Positions 35,858 to 43,821 of a stretch of 64,000 nucleotides of DNA are shown piece after piece; position 1 is the first letter of the stretch, and each line of letters begins with the position of its first letter. The translations under genes and the position numbers were made by a program. Location: assembly GCA_013334965.1 (NCBI GenBank), contig JAAXWO010000003.1, positions 1 to 64,000 on the forward strand, in the 5' to 3' direction. This DNA comes from Chlorobiaceae bacterium (GTDB lineage: Bacteria > Bacteroidota > Chlorobiia > Chlorobiales > Chlorobiaceae). The notes under the pieces are model-generated. The model did no database searches, was not told the origin of the DNA, and saw only the letters and a program-made list of their open reading frames with translations.

Positions 35858-36069
35858 GATGTGTATATGTTTAGAGTTGTTAGAAAGCACATAAGAGAAA
35901 TTCTCCGCACTAATGCAGGCTTTCCTGATAATGAGGAAAGCTAATATATTTTCAAGAGTTGAACAAGAAAAAACGTGTTAACATCGTTGCAGGAAAAATG
36001 AGCCGTTAATGTTTACGGATCGCTGCAGACAGGATGCTTTCTACTATTTATTCGTGCCCGGCAGGCTTT

Positions 36070-36180
36070 TTATTTCTGTGATTTTCCAATGAATTTATTG
36101 AGCAGCGCCACCAGAACGATTCCCATGATAAAGAATCCCAGCGGAGCGAAAATAGTCGTATAATTAAAAGTTTCGGTCAT
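36070..36180 (-). CDS. 36-residue single-helix membrane peptide
   Basis: The ATG at 36180 opens a 36-codon frame. A short polar N-terminus (MTETFNYTTIF) is followed by one membrane helix (APLGFFIMGIVLVALL) and a basic tail (NKFIGKSQK), a positive-inside pattern. The frame also extends upstream, but that part overlaps the start of the divergent gene and is not protein-like. No Shine-Dalgarno core is evident. Small one-helix subunits are common in photosynthetic and respiratory complexes; this could be one, for example a small reaction-centre subunit, but that is only a hypothesis. Confidence 0.5.
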   Translation of the reverse strand: MTETFNYTTIFAPLGFFIMGIVLVALLNKFIGKSQK

Positions 36181-36358
36181 TGGTGCGCGTTTATGGTGAC
36201 GGGTCGGGGTAACACTGATACCTGCAATTATACTAAAAACCTTGATTATAACAGTCGGGCTTGTCTGAACCCCCCCCATATCTCTGCGCAGGGAACTCTG
36301 GGATTCGGCCCGGCGTTCAATGAACAAATATTTTTCACGCACAAGATCAGTAGTGCCC

Positions 36359-36982
36359 ATGGAGGTTATAGGTAAAAGCAAGGCCAAGGCGATCGTCGAG
36401 TCGCATTTGAAAGACTCGGTGATCTATTTTTCGGATCACGTAAGAATCCTCAAGCATAATCCATACTGCACCGGGGTATCCTACCTTAAGGACCATGGTG
36501 TTTATCAATGGGTTTTCCAGGTCAACGATCCTCGTGACAATCCCATCACTGCCGTTTTTTTCGTCACGCAGAACGAGGAGCATATCGATCTTTCCGGGAC
36601 TGACAGGTCAGTTGCCGACTCTTCGGATGAGCAACTTCCCGAAGGAGTCGTGACGGGCAGGTGCATCAGGTGGGTCAATTCTCCTACGGTGCCGGACGTG
36701 CCCCTTAAAGAAAAGCATACCTTCGTCGGACAGGCAAACACCCGGATCTGCCTGTATCATCTCGACGACCAGCGTACGGAGGTTCATTTCGAGACGGACA
36801 TCACGCTCGACTTTGAACTCTCGTTTCCCCTTAACCTCATGCCGGAAAATATCCTGAAATTCATGACCGAGGCGATCATGTCCAAAATCATGCAGCAGGC
36901 GACCGAAAGCATGCTGTGCCAGGTTCAGTCCGACATCTGCTGTACCGGCGCAGAGCTTACGGCATCAGGCTGCAAGGCCTGA
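36359..36982 (+). CDS. DUF1997-like protein
   Basis: The protein of about 207 residues begins at MEVIGKSKAK; an upstream ATG at 36320 is possible, and neither start has a clear Shine-Dalgarno core. The pattern VIYFSDHVRILKHNPYCTGVSYLKDHGVYQW and later DITLDFELSFPLNLMP resembles DUF1997, a SRPBCC-like family known mainly from cyanobacteria, plastids and green sulfur bacteria. That distribution hints at a link with chlorophyll or photosynthetic membranes. The C-terminal part has several cysteines (MLCQVQSDICCTGAEL). Function is unproven. Confidence 0.7.
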   Translation: MEVIGKSKAKAIVESHLKDSVIYFSDHVRILKHNPYCTGVSYLKDHGVYQWVFQVNDPRDNPITAVFFVTQNEEHIDLSGTDRSVADSSDEQLPEGVVTGRCIRWVNSPTVPDVPLKEKHTFVGQANTRICLYHLDDQRTEVHFETDITLDFELSFPLNLMPENILKFMTEAIMSKIMQQATESMLCQVQSDICCTGAELTASGCKA

Positions 36983-37060
36983 GACTGATCGGCATTCTGT
37001 TCATATCCCCCGTTCGACGTTAATGTTTTTGTTGCACGGGGGATTGTTTTTAATTATTAT

Positions 37061-37079
37061 TATACCCGTACGGGGTATA
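37061..37079. promoter_or_regulatory. palindromic operator for the CsoR/CstR-like regulator
   Basis: TATACCCGTACGGGGTATA is a near-perfect palindrome: TATACC and GGTATA flank CGTACG, with one extra G. It lies 37 bp before the regulator gene and overlaps or abuts AT-rich promoter-like sequence (TATAGGTATATTT). GC tracts framed by AT palindromes are typical of operators of CsoR-family repressors, so autoregulation of the operon is likely. Confidence 0.65.
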
Positions 37080-37115
37080 GGTATATTTAACGGTCTCCGG
37101 TTTTGTTAAAAGGAA

Positions 37116-37376
37116 ATGCCGGAAACGACAAACAGGATGTGCCATATGGATGACGTAATCGTAAGGCTCAAAAAGGTCAATGGCCAGATACAGGGATTGA
37201 TCAGGATGATCGAAAACGAGGAGGAGTGCGAAAAGGTGGTGACCCAGTTCCAGGCGGCCAAAGCCGCCCTCGACAAGACCTTCTCCCTCGTCCTGAACAG
37301 GAACCTGAAGAACTGCCTGAACCGTCAGGATACGGAAAGCGTGGAAAGGATCTTAAAACTCATATCAATTAAATAA
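37116..37376 (+). CDS. CsoR-family repressor, CstR-like (persulfide-sensor pattern)
   Basis: An 86-residue, all-helical DUF156/CsoR protein (RLKKVNGQIQGLIRMIE, QFQAAKAALDKTF). The ligand positions are Cys38, Asn63 and Cys67. Copper-sensing CsoR has Cys-His-Cys at the same spacing (+25, +29). The per/polysulfide sensor CstR has Cys-Asn-Cys, so this protein follows the CstR pattern. In CstR the two cysteines form di- to tetrasulfide links and DNA is released. It starts an operon: tolC follows after 6 bp. The start has AAAGGA upstream. Sensing of reactive sulfur is an inference from the residues. Confidence 0.85.
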   Translation: MPETTNRMCHMDDVIVRLKKVNGQIQGLIRMIENEEECEKVVTQFQAAKAALDKTFSLVLNRNLKNCLNRQDTESVERILKLISIK

Positions 37377-37382
37377 AAGACG

Positions 37383-38702
37383 ATGAAGGTAACCAGAAGG
37401 TTTCTCGCGCTGCTTCTGTCGGCTTTTGCCGTCAGTTCCCAGGCTGAAGCGGCAACGATGAGGCTCTCGATAGAGGATGCGCTGAAGATGGCGCATGAGC
37501 GGAATACCTCGATCAAGGCTGTTCGTGCCAGAATCGACCAGGCCGACGCACGGATCGTGCAGAGCAGGCAGGCGTATCTGCCGAAAGTGAAAATCTCGGA
37601 AACCTGGCTCCATACGACAGACCCAGGGGCGAACCTTGTTTTCAAGCTGCAGCAGGGAATTGTCACTGCCCAGGATTTTGATCCCAACCGGCTCAATCAT
37701 CCGGCAGGCATCAGCGATTTCCAGACCTCTCTGGAGGTTATGCAGCCGCTTTATAATGCAGACGCGCACATAGGTCGTTCGATCGCCGTGACGGCCAGGA
37801 AAGCCCAGGTTTTCATGGCAGACCGAGCCGTCGAGAACATTGACCTGTATGTCAAAAAAGCATATTACGGCATGATTCTTGCGACGAAGAACCTCGCAGA
37901 TATCGAGCAGTCGATCGTCATCATGCAGGCATATAGCCGCGAAGCCGCCAGGGGCTACAGCGCAGGGCTCCTGACCAAATCGGACAAGTTGTCCACCGAT
38001 GTGAGGCTTGCAGAGCTCAGGGAGCAGAAACTGATGATGCAGGACGAGATCAGGAATGCCGGGGACGCCCTCAGGATGATGCTCGGCCTTAATGCCGATG
38101 ATACCCTGGTGCCTTCCGGAGACCTTGCTCCTGACCCGAAACTTCCAGCCGGGGCTGCAGGCGCTAGCCATGCAGGTCGTAGCGACCTCAAGGCTCTCGA
38201 TGCCTTCAGGGAGGTGACCGGATTCCAGTACGATATGGCCCGCGCGCAGTACATGCCGAGGGTGAACGCATTTGCCCAGCAGAACTGGCACGATTCCAGC
38301 CTTGTAGGCCTGGGTGGATCCGGGTTTACCATCGGGGTTAACGTGCAATGGAATATTTACGACGGAATGGCGACCAAGGGCAAGGTGCAGGAGGCCAAAG
38401 CCCAGGAACTGGAGGCCAGATATAATTACGAAGCGGCAAAGGAGCAGGGCGAGCTGGAGGTCAACAAGGCACGCCGGGCACTGGCAAGCTCAGTGGAGCG
38501 GATCGCCGTTTCGAAAAAATCGCTCGAAGAGGCCAGGGTAAGTTTCGACTTTATCGGCCAGCAGTACAAAACAGGCATGGCCATGACCTTCGAGTTGCTG
38601 ATGAGGGAAGGCGCCTATACCTGGGCCAAGCTTCGCTTCAACCAGGCGAGGTATGATTACTCCGTTGCAAAAAGCGAGCTGGATTTCTACAGCGGACATT
38701 GA
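37383..38702 (+). CDS. TolC-family outer-membrane efflux protein
   Basis: The 439-residue precursor has a signal peptide (cleavage near SQAEAA, residue ~24) and two long coiled-coil repeats typical of the TolC/OEP fold, starting with LSIEDALKMAHERNTSIKAVRARIDQADARI. It would form the outer-membrane channel of the RND pump encoded 151 bp downstream. It lies 6 bp after the regulator gene, so the two are cotranscribed. The exported substrate is unknown. Confidence 0.9.
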   Translation: MKVTRRFLALLLSAFAVSSQAEAATMRLSIEDALKMAHERNTSIKAVRARIDQADARIVQSRQAYLPKVKISETWLHTTDPGANLVFKLQQGIVTAQDFDPNRLNHPAGISDFQTSLEVMQPLYNADAHIGRSIAVTARKAQVFMADRAVENIDLYVKKAYYGMILATKNLADIEQSIVIMQAYSREAARGYSAGLLTKSDKLSTDVRLAELREQKLMMQDEIRNAGDALRMMLGLNADDTLVPSGDLAPDPKLPAGAAGASHAGRSDLKALDAFREVTGFQYDMARAQYMPRVNAFAQQNWHDSSLVGLGGSGFTIGVNVQWNIYDGMATKGKVQEAKAQELEARYNYEAAKEQGELEVNKARRALASSVERIAVSKKSLEEARVSFDFIGQQYKTGMAMTFELLMREGAYTWAKLRFNQARYDYSVAKSELDFYSGH

Positions 38703-38853
38703 TTCCGCAGCGGGTGCAGGCATGGAGTGAAGGAGCGTCATGCCTGCACTTCCGGGGCGTCGGGGCGGTCGTATTGGCGACCTTGAGCCCCTGAGTTCAT
38801 GATAACAAGGATTTCAACAGTCAGGAAAGAGAGAGCTAAGGAGGCTCGTGACC

Positions 38854-41800
38854 ATGCATGAAGGTATTGCCGGAAGGCTTGCAAAACAGTTCATCAATTC
38901 GAAGATAACGCCTCTTCTCATGCTGGCGTCCCTTCTGGTCGGCATCATGGCGACGTTCATGACCCCGAGGGAGGAGGAGCCGCAGATCGTCGTACCGATG
39001 GTCGATATCTACATCCCGTATCCGGGAGCGAGCGCCGCTGAGGTGGAGGAGCGTGTGGCCAAACCGGTCGAACGCACATTGACAGAAATCAAGGGGGTCA
39101 ACTACGTCTATTCGACCTCCATGCCCGATTTCGCCCTCGTCACCGTCAGGTATAATGTCGGCGACAACACCGAGGAGAGTATGGTCAAGCTCTGGTCGAC
39201 CCTTATGAAAAACATGGACAAGATGCCTCCGGGCGCGCAGATGCCCATGATGAAGAAGGTATCCATCGACGACGTGCCGGTGCTCAACCTCACGTTCTGG
39301 AGCAAGGACAAGAGTCCGTACGAGTTGAGGCGGATCGCCCTGAACGCGGCCGATCAGATAAAACAGACCGAGAACATCGGTGATGTCGAGGTCAAGGGCG
39401 GCCAGAAGCGCCAGCTCAGGGTTATGCTGCAGAAGGAAAAGCTGCAGCAGTTCAACATCACTCCGTTGCAGATCGCAAGGCAGATCCAGAGTTCGAACAC
39501 CCAGATGACGGCGGGAGATTTAAAACAGTCCAACCAGGATATCGTCGTCAAGTCAGGTCGATTCCTTGAAAGCAAGGAGGATGTCGGAAGCATCGTTGTC
39601 GGCATCTACGGCGCATCGCCGGTCTATCTTCGGGATGTGGCTCAGATCACGGACGGCCCGGAGGAGGTCAACAATTACAGCTACTTTGGCTGGGGTGCAG
39701 CTTCAGGCTCGAAAGATTCTGCCGATTACCCCGCAGTGACCCTCACGGTCGCCAAGAGGCAGGGGACCGATGCGACCAAACTTGCAGGAAAGGTGGTTGC
39801 CAAAATCGACGGCATGAAAGGTTCGGTCATTCCTTCCGGCGTGACGGTGACCGAAACGAGGAACTATGGTGAAACGGCTTCCGAAAAGGTGTTCACTCTC
39901 CTTGAACATCTCATCATGGCTGTGGTGGCCGTGACCATCGTGGTTGGATTCTTCCTCGGCTGGAGAGGCGCCCTCGTGGTGTTCGCTTCGGTGCCGATCA
40001 CCTTTGCGCTTACCCTGCTCATATATTTCCTGTTCCACTACACGCTCAACAGGGTTACGCTTTTCGCACTCATTTTCGTGACCGGTATCGTGGTCGACGA
40101 CTCGATCATCATCGCCGAGAACATCCACCGACACTTCGCCATGAAGCGGCAGCCGCGCCTTCAGGCGGCCATCACCGCCATCAGTGAAGTCGGCAATCCG
40201 ACCATCCTGGCGACGTTCACGGTCATTGCGGCGGTGTTGCCGATGGTGTTCGTCTCCGGCCTGATGGGCCCTTACATGAGCCCGATGCCGATCGGCGCGT
40301 CTCTGGCCATGATCTTTTCGCTGCTGGTCGCATTGATCGCTACCCCTTGGCTTTCGTATCGACTGTTGAAGGTCGACGAAGGGCATCACGAAGAGTATGA
40401 CATCAAGAAGACCTTCTATTACAAACTCTTTGACAAAACGCTTTCCCCGTTCATCGACAGCACCTTCAAGACATGGCTGGCGTTTGGCGTCGTTGCGGTC
40501 ATGCTTGTCGGCGCGATGGCGATGATTCCGCTCAAGATGGTGGAGATGAAGATGCTGCCGTTCGACAACAAGAACGAGTTCCAGGTGGTCGTCGACATGC
40601 CGGAGGGCACCGGCCTCGAGAAGACGGAGACGGTGACCAGGGAGATTTCGACCTACCTGAAGAGCGTCCCGGAGGTCGAGAGCAGCCAGTACTATGTCGG
40701 CATCAACGCTCCGATCAATTTCAACGGCCTTGTCCGCCACTACTATCTCAGGCGTGGCGACAACAAGGCTGATATCCAGGTGAACCTCGTGCACAAGGGC
40801 AAGAGGAGCGCACAGAGCCACGACATCGCCAAACGCGTTCGTGCAGGCGTGCAGGAGATCGCCCTGAAGTATGGCGCAAACGCCAAGATCGTCGAGATTC
40901 CCCCAGGCCCTCCGGTGCTGTCGACCATCGTTGCTGAGATTTACGGGCCTGACCAGGCGTCTCAGATCGCACTGGCAAAAGAGGTGAAAAAAGTCTTTGC
41001 GTCGACACCCGGCGTCGTCGACGTCGACTGGATGGTCGAGGCCGACCAGAAGGTTTACGACCTTGTCGTCAACAAGGATCGAGCCGCATTCCGCGGTGTG
41101 ACCGCCGAACAGATAGCCCAGACCCTTCGCATGTCGCTCAACGGCGTCGATGTTGGTCTCGTGCATCTTCAGGGCGAGGTTGAGCCGGTCACCATCCAGC
41201 TCAGGCTGCCGAAGGCTGACAGAACCTCGATCAAGGATCTTTCGGGCATTTTCGTACAGTCGCAGGGCATGGGGACGCTGACCTCAAGGCTTCGCGCCGG
41301 CCAGATGATTCCGCTTTCGGAGCTGGTGACGGTGAAGGAATCGGTCCAGGACAAGAGCATTTTCCGCAAGGATCTCCACAAGGTCGTCTATGTTACGGCA
41401 GACGTGGCAGGAGTGACCGAAAGCCCGGTGTACGCCATGCTTGAACTCGACAGGAAGATCGCGCAGATCAGGATTCCCGGCAGCGCGTCGATCAATCCCC
41501 TCTACACTTCGGTGCCGAAATCAGACGACAAGCTTGCCCTGAAATGGGACGGCGAGTGGCAGATCACTTTCGAGGTGTTCAGGGATCTGGGGACGGCGTT
41601 CGCAGTCGTGCTGGTCATCATTTACCTGCTGATCATCGGCTGGTTCCAGTCGTTCAAGACGCCGCTGATCATGATGATCTCGATTCCGCTCAGCCTGATC
41701 GGCATTATCCCGGGCCACTTCATTCATCATGCCTTCTTTACGGCTACGAGCATGATCGGCATGATCGCCCTTGCAGGCATCATGGTCAGGAACTCCGTGC

Positions 41801-42069
41801 TGCTGATCGATTTCATCCAGATTCGCAGGGAAGAGGGGGTTGGCCTGAAGCAGTCGGTCATCGAATCGGCTGCAGTGCGTACCCGCCCGATCATCCTGAC
41901 CTCCGGCGCCGTGGTCATCGGTTCCATTGTCATGCTGTTCGACCCGATTTTCCAGGGACTGGCCATCTCGCTTATCTGGGGATCGGTGCTTTCGACGATA
42001 CTGACGCTGGTGGTCGTGCCGCTGGTTTACTATCTTAGTGAGAAGAAAAACGAAAACAGGAAGGGTTAA
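38854..42069 (+). CDS. RND efflux transporter permease
   Basis: An inner-membrane pump of about 1,071 residues with the RND layout of twelve helices and two large periplasmic loops. The proton-relay pair Asp415-Asp416 lies in GIVVDDSIIIAEN (helix 4), typical of the HAE-type, not the metal-type CzcA family. The start is the ATG at 38854, 9 nt after a perfect AAGGAGG; a GTG at 38848 is too close. No membrane-fusion (adaptor) protein gene lies between tolC and this gene or after it. Substrate unknown; context suggests a sulfur-stress product or thiol compound. Confidence 0.92.
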   Translation: MHEGIAGRLAKQFINSKITPLLMLASLLVGIMATFMTPREEEPQIVVPMVDIYIPYPGASAAEVEERVAKPVERTLTEIKGVNYVYSTSMPDFALVTVRYNVGDNTEESMVKLWSTLMKNMDKMPPGAQMPMMKKVSIDDVPVLNLTFWSKDKSPYELRRIALNAADQIKQTENIGDVEVKGGQKRQLRVMLQKEKLQQFNITPLQIARQIQSSNTQMTAGDLKQSNQDIVVKSGRFLESKEDVGSIVVGIYGASPVYLRDVAQITDGPEEVNNYSYFGWGAASGSKDSADYPAVTLTVAKRQGTDATKLAGKVVAKIDGMKGSVIPSGVTVTETRNYGETASEKVFTLLEHLIMAVVAVTIVVGFFLGWRGALVVFASVPITFALTLLIYFLFHYTLNRVTLFALIFVTGIVVDDSIIIAENIHRHFAMKRQPRLQAAITAISEVGNPTILATFTVIAAVLPMVFVSGLMGPYMSPMPIGASLAMIFSLLVALIATPWLSYRLLKVDEGHHEEYDIKKTFYYKLFDKTLSPFIDSTFKTWLAFGVVAVMLVGAMAMIPLKMVEMKMLPFDNKNEFQVVVDMPEGTGLEKTETVTREISTYLKSVPEVESSQYYVGINAPINFNGLVRHYYLRRGDNKADIQVNLVHKGKRSAQSHDIAKRVRAGVQEIALKYGANAKIVEIPPGPPVLSTIVAEIYGPDQASQIALAKEVKKVFASTPGVVDVDWMVEADQKVYDLVVNKDRAAFRGVTAEQIAQTLRMSLNGVDVGLVHLQGEVEPVTIQLRLPKADRTSIKDLSGIFVQSQGMGTLTSRLRAGQMIPLSELVTVKESVQDKSIFRKDLHKVVYVTADVAGVTESPVYAMLELDRKIAQIRIPGSASINPLYTSVPKSDDKLALKWDGEWQITFEVFRDLGTAFAVVLVIIYLLIIGWFQSFKTPLIMMISIPLSLIGIIPGHFIHHAFFTATSMIGMIALAGIMVRNSVLLIDFIQIRREEGVGLKQSVIESAAVRTRPIILTSGAVVIGSIVMLFDPIFQGLAISLIWGSVLSTILTLVVVPLVYYLSEKKNENRKG

Positions 42070-42087
42070 CCCCAGGGGACAAGACTG

Positions 42088-42393
42088 ATGAAATTCATCG
42101 CCATCATAGGGGACGAAGAGACCCGGCCGCAGGTGCGCAAAATGTTCATGGATCACCAGGTGAACCTCTTCAGCAACGTCGCCATCAGGGGATGCTCATG
42201 CGAAGCGGCCAAAGGGCCGCTCGCATGGTGGCCCTCGGACAGGGATATGAGCACCTATTCGTCACTCTGTTTTGCGATTCTTGACGATGACAAGGCTGAA
42301 AATATCATGAAAGAGCTGGAGCGTAGCCCCATAGCTTCCGATCCTGATTTCCCGTCGAGGGTGTTCATGATGAACGTTGAAAAAATGCTTTAA
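42088..42393 (+). CDS. uncharacterised 101-residue protein, possibly PII-like
   Basis: A small cytoplasmic protein located 18 bp after the RND gene and 12 bp before the metallohydrolase gene. The layout MKFIAIIGDEETRPQVRKMFMDHQVNLF, then a strand-rich part and FPSRVFMMNV at the end, suggests a beta-alpha-beta ferredoxin-like fold such as PII-like or DUF3240 proteins, which also follow RND genes elsewhere. A Cys-Ser-Cys motif (IRGCSCEA) could bind metal or be modified by sulfur. No family is firmly recognised. Confidence 0.7.
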   Translation: MKFIAIIGDEETRPQVRKMFMDHQVNLFSNVAIRGCSCEAAKGPLAWWPSDRDMSTYSSLCFAILDDDKAENIMKELERSPIASDPDFPSRVFMMNVEKML

Positions 42394-42405
42394 CTGCGAG
42401 CTGCC

Positions 42406-43053
42406 ATGGGTCTTCAGGTGCATCAGTTCAGGACGGGCGGGGACCGGAATTTCGGGTACCTCTGCGCCGATGATTTGACTGGCGAAGCTTTTGCCGTCGA
42501 TGTCTCATTTTCTCCGGCCGCAATCGTCGATTATGCTTCGGGGCGCGGCTGGAAGATCGTGTATGCCTTTTCGACCCATGGCCATTCGGACCACTGCAAC
42601 GGAAACGCCGAATTTGAGCGGCTGGCCGGTGTCGGCGTGCTGCTGTTCGGCGACCGCTGTCTTCGAACCGGAACCCATGTCAAGGACGGAGCGGTTTTTG
42701 CCCTGGGTACAGGACGCTTTTCCATCCTCCATACGCCGGGGCACACCCCGGATTCGATCTGCATCCTCGCCGGCGATGCCCTTTTTACCGGGGATACGCT
42801 GTTTGTGGGCAAGGTCGGCGGCACATGGAACGACGACGACGCCCGACAGGAGTATCGTTCGCTGCACGACAAGCTGATGAGCCTTCCGGAATCGATCAGG
42901 GTTTTTCCCGGCCATGACTACGGAACGGCCCCTTTTTCGACGATAGGCGATGAAAAAACCACGAATCCCTTTATTCTGCAACAGGATATCGATGCGTTCA
43001 TGCACCTGAAATGCAACTGGGCCGCCTATAAAAAAGCGCACGGAATCATCTGA
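42406..43053 (+). CDS. MBL-fold hydrolase, ETHE1/glyoxalase-II-like
   Basis: A 215-residue metallo-beta-lactamase-fold protein with the metal motif THGHSDH, the second-sphere HTPGHTPDSIC, FTGDTLFVGKVGGT (metal-bridging Asp) and FPGHDYG followed by STIGDEKTTNPF. The last segment and the compact size recall persulfide dioxygenases (ETHE1) as well as glyoxalase II. In the S. aureus cst operon an ETHE1-like enzyme is controlled by CstR, a striking parallel. Persulfide dioxygenase needs O2, so in an anaerobe it may serve during oxygen exposure or have a hydrolase role instead. Confidence 0.85.
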   Translation: MGLQVHQFRTGGDRNFGYLCADDLTGEAFAVDVSFSPAAIVDYASGRGWKIVYAFSTHGHSDHCNGNAEFERLAGVGVLLFGDRCLRTGTHVKDGAVFALGTGRFSILHTPGHTPDSICILAGDALFTGDTLFVGKVGGTWNDDDARQEYRSLHDKLMSLPESIRVFPGHDYGTAPFSTIGDEKTTNPFILQQDIDAFMHLKCNWAAYKKAHGII

Positions 43054-43239
43054 TTTTTCTGGCGGATTCTTGCTTTTTGCATCTTCTTTTCTTTACTTAT
43101 ATAATTATGCTTTCCAGCGTTTCCGCTGCATTAAAGCATGCCTACCTTTCAGTATTTACAGTCTGACATAGCTTCGTCGCTATTATTTCAAGCAATAGTA
43201 ATGGGACAGTCTGTCCTTTTTTAAACGAGAGGAATTGCA

Positions 43240-43686
43240 ATGGATCAGCTTATTACCTTAAGGACCCTTCCGGTTTCTGCGCTCATGCAGAAGGATTTTC
43301 AGACCATCAAGGGTAGCGCTACCGTGGCTGAGGCGCTTCAGCTGATGAAAAAAACCGGTGACAGCGGTATCGTGGTCGAACCCCGAAACGAGGACGACTG
43401 TTACGGTATTGTGACCGAGAAGGATATTCTCGAAAAAGTGATCGATCCCGGTGAAGATGTTCATCGCGATCCGTGGAACACACCGGTATTCCAGATCATG
43501 AGCAAGCCGATCATCAGCGTCAATCCCGGCATGAGGATCAAATACGCGCTTCGACTCATGAAAAGGACCAACATCAGAAGGCTTACCATCATGGACAACA
43601 ACAAGGTGATCGGTATGCTCAATATGTCCGATGTCCTTCATGCCGTGGAGGAACTGCCGGTCCATGACAACCATATCGCCCTATAG
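43240..43686 (+). CDS. two-CBS-domain protein
   Basis: The 148-residue protein consists of a tandem CBS pair (Bateman module): [23 protein letters not shown] with [13 protein letters not shown], then [22 protein letters not shown] with [11 protein letters not shown]. Such modules bind adenosyl ligands (AMP, ATP, SAM or NAD) and regulate partner proteins. There is no attached enzyme domain. Shine-Dalgarno GAGAGGA precedes the ATG. The gene is on the same strand as the sdh genes, about 135 bp ahead, with no sign of coupling. Confidence 0.88.
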   Translation: MDQLITLRTLPVSALMQKDFQTIKGSATVAEALQLMKKTGDSGIVVEPRNEDDCYGIVTEKDILEKVIDPGEDVHRDPWNTPVFQIMSKPIISVNPGMRIKYALRLMKRTNIRRLTIMDNNKVIGMLNMSDVLHAVEELPVHDNHIAL

Positions 43687-43821
43687 CCCTTCCGGACGTT
43701 GACCTGATTTTTCCCGGGCCCAGCATCATCATGACAGCACGGGCTTCGTCCTGAGGGGCGAGCTCTTTTTCCAACCAGCATTCCTGCCGTGGAGCGGGTG
43801 TGCACGGATTTCCGATTGTTT

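Noticed and set aside
37116-37376. copper-sensing CsoR
   Set aside because: The ligand His is replaced by Asn and no copper chaperone or copper-exporting ATPase gene is adjacent.
39703-41166. 487-residue open frame antisense to the RND gene
   Set aside because: The composition is extremely rich in His, Asp and Arg, typical of a shadow frame, and the overlapping RND gene is certain.
38854-42069. heavy-metal (CzcA-type) RND pump
   Set aside because: The helix-4 motif GIVVDDSIIIAEN is of the HAE type, and no metal-binding adaptor or metal-resistance genes are nearby.
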